From NCBI GenBank assembly GCA_017633985.1, contig JAGBOF010000022.1, positions 1 to 53,510 of the forward strand: a DNA stretch of 53,510 nucleotides, given 5' to 3'. Within the stretch, counting starts at the first letter, position 1. Every line of letters begins with the position of its first letter. The stretch comes from Bacteroidales bacterium (lineage in GTDB: Bacteria; Bacteroidota; Bacteroidia; Bacteroidales; P3). Positions 48,011-53,510 of the stretch are shown here, piece after piece. Made by a program: the position numbers and the translations under genes. The notes below the pieces were generated by a model. That model was not told the DNA's origin. It made no database searches and worked only from the letters and a program-made list of their open reading frames with translations.

Positions 48011-51000
48011 CTATTTATTAAGCATCACCATCTTGTTTCCTTTCACTATCTTATCACCTTCATTTGTGTGCATGATAATGCTGTAAAAGTATATACCTGC
48101 CTGGATCTTTGCTCCGCCGTTTGTCTGTCCGTTCCAGATAAAAGGTCCTATTGTATAGGTGCCTATTTTGTCTGAAATATCTTGCTGAAATACCAAAGCT
48201 CCCTGTTGATTCATTATCTTGAGCTCGGCAGATGATATACTTTGCGGTTGGTTGTAACGCAGTTCTATTGCAACGGATTCTTTGAACGGATTAGGGTAAC
48301 TGATTGCCTGATATTCGTCTTTATCGGATGAAGCAACCGTGAATGTTATCGTTTTCTCCGAAGAATAGTTGTAAATATTCCATACTTTCAGCGTAAGGGT
48401 ATGTTGTCCCGATGAAAGATTTTTGAAAGGATAGGTTATGTATCCCGTATTTGCGTCGGTGTCGTTCACGGTGTAGTAGTCATTAAGGATAAATGTGTTT
48501 GCGGCATTGTCCAACCGTGCAACGATGTCGTGACCCAACCCCGAACCAACTGTATTTATAGGAACGGTGTCATATATTATTGCATACAGTGAAGGATTCT
48601 CGTTACTTATGCCGCCGCTTACGAAATTGGTGTCGTTAAGGTACAGACTGATTTGTGGACGTGACAAATCAGTGCCGTAATCAGCCGTATCTATTCCGCC
48701 CAATATGAATTCGGTGCAATAACCCGTCGCATCGGAACTGTCTGACTGCGCATAATAACTTAATTTTCCGTTACCGTAGTTGTAAGCAATGTCTTTAGGA
48801 ACAGTGAACGTATGCGTAAACTCTCCGTTTACCACTTCGGCATAACCTTTATGCAAAATGTTATTCTGCAATTCGAATTCCAAAATTCCCCTTGACGGGT
48901 CTATGTTGGAGTTGTTAAGAGTATAATATTTTGTTTTCTTATCGTAAAGCGATATTTGTATTTTACCGTTGAAATTCTCTATTTTGTTGCCTTTGAAGTC
49001 CGTTATTTCACCCTGTACGGTGACGGTTGACAGTGCCCTTACGGTATCCTGTCTGTCAAAAGCATCGGCTTGTCGGTTGTAAGAGGTTCCGTTAATCTTC
49101 AATGTCCGTACATTATATTCAGGAAGTGACAATCTCAATGCAGGATCACCTATCAAAGTTATACTTCTTTCCGCATCGGAAAGTTGAAACTTATAATAAC
49201 CCGTATTGACAAGGTTCTTGGCATGTTTCATCACCTGACCGAATGTTAAAGCTCTGCCGTCTGCTTGTCTTTCAAGTGCATATTTGAAAAGGGCTCTGTT
49301 TATCGGGTCATTGGAAGATATGTTTCTTGCAGCGGATATAAGAGCAATTCCCGCACCTTTGTCACTTGAGAGGATGTATTCGCCTGCCGCCTGTCTGTCT
49401 GCCAAATCAAATTTGTTAAACGAGCATGTCGATGTTATCATAAGGCAGAGTTTGTTATAGTTGCTCCACGAAATAATATCCGTTATGGTTATAAGCCTTT
49501 CGCTTGAAAGGTTGTCAGGCGATCCGTGTCCCAAATAATTGAACAGAAGACATCCTTTGTTCATTCTGTCATTGATTGCTTTCGAAGCGTCAGGGTAAGT
49601 CGCACCTGATGAAGAGGTGTATTCTTTGTATGCATCTTCGTAAGCTTTTTGTACATTGAGTGTCGGGTTGCTTTCCGTGATTTGATCGTAAATGTTTTCG
49701 GCGTTATGGATAAAGTAAAGCTCACTTACATTGTCCGCATCGTCGCTTGTAAGCATTACGGCGTTTCTCCAATCACCGTTTTCGTTGTTTTTTAAATCCG
49801 CTTTGGTTAAATATCTCTCGCATTTGTCCACAATAATTTCCGCAGTAGCGGTATCACCTGCCGTAATACGCCCTATACCTACAAAAAGAGTGTCGCCCGC
49901 CGAATTTATAGCCCCGTAACCTATCGCAGCTAACATATCGTCCGAAGTTATACCCGGCGAATCGGTGTCAACATTGTTGTGGGACTGGTAAGTAGGCATA
50001 TAATTATTATTGTATTGCAATATATTTTTGTTATCAAACGTTCCGTCTCCGAAAAGAAGCAGATTCTCTGGTTTTGTGCCGCCGCTTTTTTGATACATCA
50101 TGGCAATAAATTCCCTTATGGCAAGGAAATCCCGCGTTCCGGAGGAAAATTCATTGAACACTTGCTGCAAATCCACAACCGCAACCTTTATGCTGTCGTA
50201 ATCCCTGTGCAATTGAGCCAAACGTTCAGCCTGATTGCGGAATCCTTCATAAGTAACAATTACAAAATCCGCCGTATCTATTGCATGAAGGTTCTGATTC
50301 TCTATCGTATCTTCCAAAACGGGAGCGGCAAATGAGTTTCCCGCCAAAACAACCAATGTTCTTATTGTATCGGCAGGCACTTTGAAGGAAATATTGCTGC
50401 CGTTTTTCTCAACCTTTGCCACGCTTTGTACGTTAGAAGCGTCAGTTACGTCCCATACCGCATAATTATCCGTCTGTACACCGCTGACCGAATATTTTAT
50501 ACACGAGTTATAAGCCGTGTCAACGGAATAAAATTTCAGGTAATTGTTGTTAAAAGAAAGTTGTTTGGTGTAATTTACCAATATATTGTCCAACCATCCC
50601 TGTGAATTGGAACTTCCTGCATTGAAATGAATGTTTACGGTGTTTGCCGCCGTATTTAAATTGCGCGAAAACACCAAACTGTTGGTCCTTGTGTTGCGTA
50701 CTGCGCTTAAAGGCGGGAAATAAAGCCTGCTTACGGCTTGGTTGTTAAGGCTTATGTCGCATGAGGAGTTTTCTATGCGTTCGACAACCATTTTTACCTT
50801 GAATTCCGCAGGGTAATCAGCCGAAACATTGGTCAAAGATATAGGAATATTCAAATCGGTGGATGTGGACATAACTTTTTCACCCAACCAATCCCTGCCT
50901 GAAGAGAAATAATTGAACAGTTCCAGCTTATGGTAAGCGAAATCCTTCGCCGTATTTTTCTCCGATGATACCTCGCCCATGGCTTCGGATGCTTCGGAGA

Positions 51001-51457
51001 TTCTTTTCTTCGAGCCTATGTTTTTATCAAACGTTATAAAGTAACGGGTCTTGTCCGCATAAGGATGGAAAGTAAAATCAAACTGCCCCGATGCCGCATC
51101 AAAGGTATCTTTCACCGTTGCTTTGGCGTAAAACAGCGCATATCTTTCCTGTTTGTTCACATAGATGGCGTTTTCTTTCAAATCCGAGCCTTTATACCGT
51201 GAATGGATATCGTCAATTGCCTGTCCGCCGTTACCGAATATTGAAAGATTGTCAAAGTCTATTTCTTCGGCGGGAACTCCGAGCGAAATAAAGTCATTGT
51301 ACGACAATTTGTAAACTCCGTCAGATGAGACGTTGACGCTATACCACGTTCCTGTTGCAAGGACAGAGTTGTCGGGATAGTTAAATGTTTGGTTTTGAGC
51401 ATTGAGTGCCCAAAAGAGTAATATTATTGCCGCTGAAAATTTCAATCTTTCCTTCAT
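48011..51457 (-). CDS. porU: T9SS sortase PorU (C25 gingipain-like cysteine peptidase)
   Basis: A 1148-aa outer-membrane-attached transpeptidase that removes the T9SS sorting domain and links cargo to A-LPS or a peptidoglycan-like anchor. The N-terminal signal peptide (about 1-21) is followed by a beta region, the C25 domain with catalytic His near residue 644 (LFNYLGHGSPD) and Cys near 678 (MITSTCSFNKFD), then Ig-like domains and its own C-terminal sorting-type domain (SYPNPFKESVAIELRYNQPQ, ending GNKMVMLNK). The ATG at 51457 (MKERLKF) gives the proper signal peptide; the longer frame adds 22 residues of poor sequence. Confidence 0.95.
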   Translation of the reverse strand: MKERLKFSAAIILLFWALNAQNQTFNYPDNSVLATGTWYSVNVSSDGVYKLSYNDFISLGVPAEEIDFDNLSIFGNGGQAIDDIHSRYKGSDLKENAIYVNKQERYALFYAKATVKDTFDAASGQFDFTFHPYADKTRYFITFDKNIGSKKRISEASEAMGEVSSEKNTAKDFAYHKLELFNYFSSGRDWLGEKVMSTSTDLNIPISLTNVSADYPAEFKVKMVVERIENSSCDISLNNQAVSRLYFPPLSAVRNTRTNSLVFSRNLNTAANTVNIHFNAGSSNSQGWLDNILVNYTKQLSFNNNYLKFYSVDTAYNSCIKYSVSGVQTDNYAVWDVTDASNVQSVAKVEKNGSNISFKVPADTIRTLVVLAGNSFAAPVLEDTIENQNLHAIDTADFVIVTYEGFRNQAERLAQLHRDYDSIKVAVVDLQQVFNEFSSGTRDFLAIREFIAMMYQKSGGTKPENLLLFGDGTFDNKNILQYNNNYMPTYQSHNNVDTDSPGITSDDMLAAIGYGAINSAGDTLFVGIGRITAGDTATAEIIVDKCERYLTKADLKNNENGDWRNAVMLTSDDADNVSELYFIHNAENIYDQITESNPTLNVQKAYEDAYKEYTSSSGATYPDASKAINDRMNKGCLLFNYLGHGSPDNLSSERLITITDIISWSNYNKLCLMITSTCSFNKFDLADRQAAGEYILSSDKGAGIALISAARNISSNDPINRALFKYALERQADGRALTFGQVMKHAKNLVNTGYYKFQLSDAERSITLIGDPALRLSLPEYNVRTLKINGTSYNRQADAFDRQDTVRALSTVTVQGEITDFKGNKIENFNGKIQISLYDKKTKYYTLNNSNIDPSRGILEFELQNNILHKGYAEVVNGEFTHTFTVPKDIAYNYGNGKLSYYAQSDSSDATGYCTEFILGGIDTADYGTDLSRPQISLYLNDTNFVSGGISNENPSLYAIIYDTVPINTVGSGLGHDIVARLDNAANTFILNDYYTVNDTDANTGYITYPFKNLSSGQHTLTLKVWNIYNYSSEKTITFTVASSDKDEYQAISYPNPFKESVAIELRYNQPQSISSAELKIMNQQGALVFQQDISDKIGTYTIGPFIWNGQTNGGAKIQAGIYFYSIIMHTNEGDKIVKGNKMVMLNK

Positions 51458-51691
51458 AAATGAAAATCTTTTAACACATATAAAACACAAAAAAGCGGAT
51501 TTTATTGTATAACCGTTCAGCAAAAAAGATACCGTTTTATTAAAAAATCAGCACTGTTTTATAATAATTTACCGAAATGACGTTTGTGGCTACGGTGTCG
51601 GTTTTGTAAGCCGCACATTGGGTTTGTTACGGAAATAAAAGGCAATGTTACCGATGCTTTTTAACGCAAAAATGCCGCCTTATGCCTCATC

Positions 51692-51806
51692 GCTGCCGCC
51701 CCGTGGCGTTTTATTTCAGAAAAAAGTGTTTTTTTAGGGTAAAAAATCAGTTTTTTTGCATCAAAAAAACAGTTTTTTTCGGATTAATACGCCACGGGGC
51801 GGCGGT
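51692..51806. repeat. Long inverted-repeat element, copy 3 of 3
   Basis: A 115-bp element with 15-bp terminal arms (GCCGCCCCGTGGCGT at 51695-51709, complement at 51789-51803) and three A-run/T-run dyads, 22 bp apart. Beyond the arms CCGCCTTA (51675-51682) faces TAAGGCGG (51816-51823), a second, outer inverted repeat. It lies in the gap 51458-51981 behind a degenerate 21-bp array (from about 51526: GATACCGTTTTATT, then ATCAGCACTGTTTT). Confidence 0.8.
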
Positions 51807-51837
51807 AAAAAGATTTAAGGCGGTATTTTCAACGCAA

Positions 51838-51861
51838 AAGGCAGCACTTTAATGCTGCCTT
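51838..51861 (-). terminator. Intrinsic terminator of the split T9SS cargo gene
   Basis: Stem AAGGCAGCA (51838-51846) and TGCTGCCTT (51853-51861) with a 6-nt loop and a short T run on the minus strand. It lies 120 bp after the stop at 51982. Two near-identical 17-bp copies of ATGAAGAATGTTTTAAA lie between (51866, 51888). Confidence 0.6.
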
Positions 51862-51981
51862 ATCAATGAAGAATGTTTTAAATTAAAATGAAGAATGTTT
51901 TAAACTAAATTAAATAAATATAAAATGAATTTCACATGGTGCTATGTAAATCGGAAAGCGTGTTTAATGAACTTAAAAAGC

Positions 51982-52623
51982 TTATTTGATGATTTTTTCG
52001 GTTACTGTACCGTCGGCAGTTGTGACTTTGACAAGATAAGTTCCCTTGGCAGCATTGTCAAAAGGAATCTTGCAGGATTTTTCATTTACTTTGCGTCTGT
52101 AAATCCTGTCTCCCGCAGGATTAAAGACCTCAATTGCCTTGATGATTCCGCGGCTTGTTACATTCAAAACATTTGTAACCGGATTAGGATATACGCTTAT
52201 GTCATTATCAGGGGTGTTTACTTCCTTTAAATCAGATAAAGGATCCTGCATTTTGTAAGGTGCAAATTTCAAGATGGCGTCACTTTCCAGTTGCATGTAG
52301 ACACATGAGTTTATCATCCTGACATTGGTTAAGCCTATTGTGTTCGAGGCGGAGTATCCGCCCAAAGGGAACTTTTTAACAAAGATAATGCTGTCCATAT
52401 TGAAGCAAGCAATGGTTAAAAACTGTCTTACGACACGTTTTTCGTCAAAATCCCTCAAGATAAAACACAAGTAAATGGAATCAGGCGTCTGATAAACCAT
52501 ATTGGATTGGTTTATTAAGCAGGAAAAAGACTCTCCCGTATCAAGATAATCATTGTGGACACCAGTGGTAATCTGCAATGTTTTTTTTGACAGTGAGATT
52601 GTCAAGGTCAATAAAGTGTACAA
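51982..52623 (-). CDS. T9SS cargo protein, C-terminal part after a frameshift
   Basis: This frame carries the C-terminal part of the secreted protein that starts beyond the right edge. Its useful sequence begins after the A8 tract (52581-52588) with TLQITTGVHNDYLDTGESFS and ends in a type A T9SS sorting domain (ISVYPNPVTNVLNVTSRGII, ending GTVTEKIIK). The ATG at 52623 is a chance start inside the upstream coding part, out of frame with it. With A7 the two frames would join into one protein, reading VKKTLQI across the junction. The break may be a true mutation, phase variation or a sequencing error. Sorting-domain evidence is strong. Confidence 0.7.
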   Translation of the reverse strand: MYTLLTLTISLSKKTLQITTGVHNDYLDTGESFSCLINQSNMVYQTPDSIYLCFILRDFDEKRVVRQFLTIACFNMDSIIFVKKFPLGGYSASNTIGLTNVRMINSCVYMQLESDAILKFAPYKMQDPLSDLKEVNTPDNDISVYPNPVTNVLNVTSRGIIKAIEVFNPAGDRIYRRKVNEKSCKIPFDNAAKGTYLVKVTTADGTVTEKIIK

Positions 52624-53510
52624 AGACTTCTGTAGTGGTGTACCATTCGGAATACAAGGTTGAGTTTGAGACGGAATCCATAGTTTTTATAAGTATTGTA
52701 TCACCTAAATTGATGTAAGAGCATGTGCCGGGTACGTAAGACATAGGGTCGCGCAGCGGGAAGGATAATTTGCCTGTTATTTTGAAGTCATCGTTAAGCA
52801 GATACATTACCGAAGAATCTATGGTATTGTGGAATATAGTCATTTGGTCATTATACAATATCGGTGAATAGTGAAGTTCGAATTGATTTACGGGATAAGG
52901 CATTTGTAATATTGCAGAATCAATAATTTCTCCGCACGTATCAATTTTCATAATGGAAAACTCTTCTGATGTAAGATTTCTTCCTATATGACGGTACATA
53001 ACAAAATTACTGTCACAGAATTGATGAAAAGGAGAGTATGACCAGCCTCCTTTCTTTTTGCTTAAAAGGTTTGTATATAACTCCTTGTTGTCGGTGTTTT
53101 GTCTTATAAAAAGTGACCTGCAAATATAATCATCATGATACATAGCATCAGAAAAATCATCTACAAAACCGAAACAGGTCTTTCCCATCATAAAAGGTAT
53201 TCTGATACCGTGCAAATCACTGAACAATTCGGGTAAAGGTATCGTATCTTTAATAACAAGATTTGTATCAAAAATACACAGGTTGTATTTATAAAACGAA
53301 CCTGTGTATTCATTAGTTAATGAGTCATAAATATCTCTTTTGCCTCCTTTAAACAGACATATGATATTTGGATTCTGTTCACACGGCAAAGCATTGTTTA
53401 TCATATTGCGAAAATTTCCTTCGAAGCGGTGAATTAGTAATTGATCATTTAATAATTCAGGATAAGTGTTTTGAGCATTTATCATCACCGTATTCAACAG
53501 AAGCAATATT
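52550..53510 (-). CDS. T9SS cargo protein, N-terminal part, open at the right edge
   Basis: The frame runs from the window edge to a stop at 52550. The first visible residues (LLLNTVMINAQ, N-terminal side missing) look like the end of a signal peptide. The protein then has the Tyr-, Asn- and Asp-rich texture of the secreted proteins at 1-2001. It reads VHFIDLDNLTVKK up to the A8 tract, then runs out of frame (NIADYHWCPQ, stop). The intact protein would be at least 507 residues. No domain recognised apart from the sorting domain in the second frame. Confidence 0.7.
   Translation of the reverse strand, partial: ILLLLNTVMINAQNTYPELLNDQLLIHRFEGNFRNMINNALPCEQNPNIICLFKGGKRDIYDSLTNEYTGSFYKYNLCIFDTNLVIKDTIPLPELFSDLHGIRIPFMMGKTCFGFVDDFSDAMYHDDYICRSLFIRQNTDNKELYTNLLSKKKGGWSYSPFHQFCDSNFVMYRHIGRNLTSEEFSIMKIDTCGEIIDSAILQMPYPVNQFELHYSPILYNDQMTIFHNTIDSSVMYLLNDDFKITGKLSFPLRDPMSYVPGTCSYINLGDTILIKTMDSVSNSTLYSEWYTTTEVFVHFIDLDNLTVKKNIADYHWCPQ

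Noticed and set aside
51838-51910. Pair of 17-bp direct repeats ATGAAGAATGTTTTAAA as an insertion or attachment site
   Set aside because: They are 22 bp apart in AT-rich DNA after a terminator, with no integrase or insertion boundary. A simple tandem duplication explains them.
1-53510. tRNA or rRNA genes
   Set aside because: No cloverleaf with a T-loop GTTCGA-type motif and CCA end, and no rRNA-like block, was seen in the gaps.

Overview
This window looks like a piece of a moderately AT-rich Bacteroidota chromosome, most likely order Bacteroidales. The reasons are a type IX secretion system (T9SS) gene set (PorU, PorV, PorP, GldK/PorK), several secreted proteins with T9SS sorting domains, a porin and a TonB receptor with an N-terminal carboxypeptidase-like domain, the ftsX-DUF3098-uppP-truB gene order, and promoters of the Bacteroidota form (TTTG, about 20 nt, TAnnTTTG). 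No rRNA, tRNA, CRISPR array, integrase or complete insertion sequence was seen.

Layout. 1-2001: two secreted proteins of unknown role. 2595-5423: M20 dipeptidase, SPOR protein and universal stress protein. 5854-10360: outer-membrane porin, then a large secreted protein with a gliding-type C-terminal domain and a small TPR protein. 10580-22118: a probable inositol-lipid block (myo-inositol-phosphate synthase, HAD hydrolase, flippase-like membrane protein, CDP-alcohol phosphatidyltransferase, nucleotidyltransferase/ATP-grasp fusion) and a DUF5686 outer-membrane protein. The block is interrupted at 11787-14846 by four small secreted proteins that look like protease propeptides without catalytic domains, plus a sorting-domain fragment. 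22312-26767: another orphan propeptide (M6 type), a lysozyme-like protein, truB, uppP, DUF3098 and ftsX. 27379-33763: aspartate ammonia-lyase, a glycosyltransferase, an Ig-like lipoprotein and dnaK. 34104-34801: a GNAT toxin-antitoxin candidate. 35102-39019: a promoter, a 35-codon ORF containing a G8 tract, a terminator-like hairpin and a 1216-residue leucine-rich-repeat T9SS cargo. 39213-51457: exported flavin-reductase-like protein, TonB receptor, holA, gldK, porP, ispF, porV and porU, all on the minus strand. 51982-53510: a T9SS cargo gene split by a frameshift at A8, running off the right edge.

The most unusual signal is a dispersed repeat family with a near-exact 21-bp period. Each unit is a 13-nt core, often a dyad (AAAACGCCGTTTT, AATCAGCCTGATT, AATCTCGCAGATT), followed by an 8-nt spacer close to ATTTTACT. 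Arrays of about 3-6 units lie in at least eight gaps between genes, and six units lie in frame inside the nucleotidyltransferase gene. A shorter pair lies in frame inside truB. One degenerate array lies exactly where the M6 propeptide gene ends. A second family has three copies of about 115 bp (5583, 26979, 51692) with GC-rich terminal inverted repeats, a core of three A-run/T-run dyads, and a paired base change in one copy that keeps the arms complementary.

All assignments come from reading the sequence and from knowledge of protein families. No database search was run.
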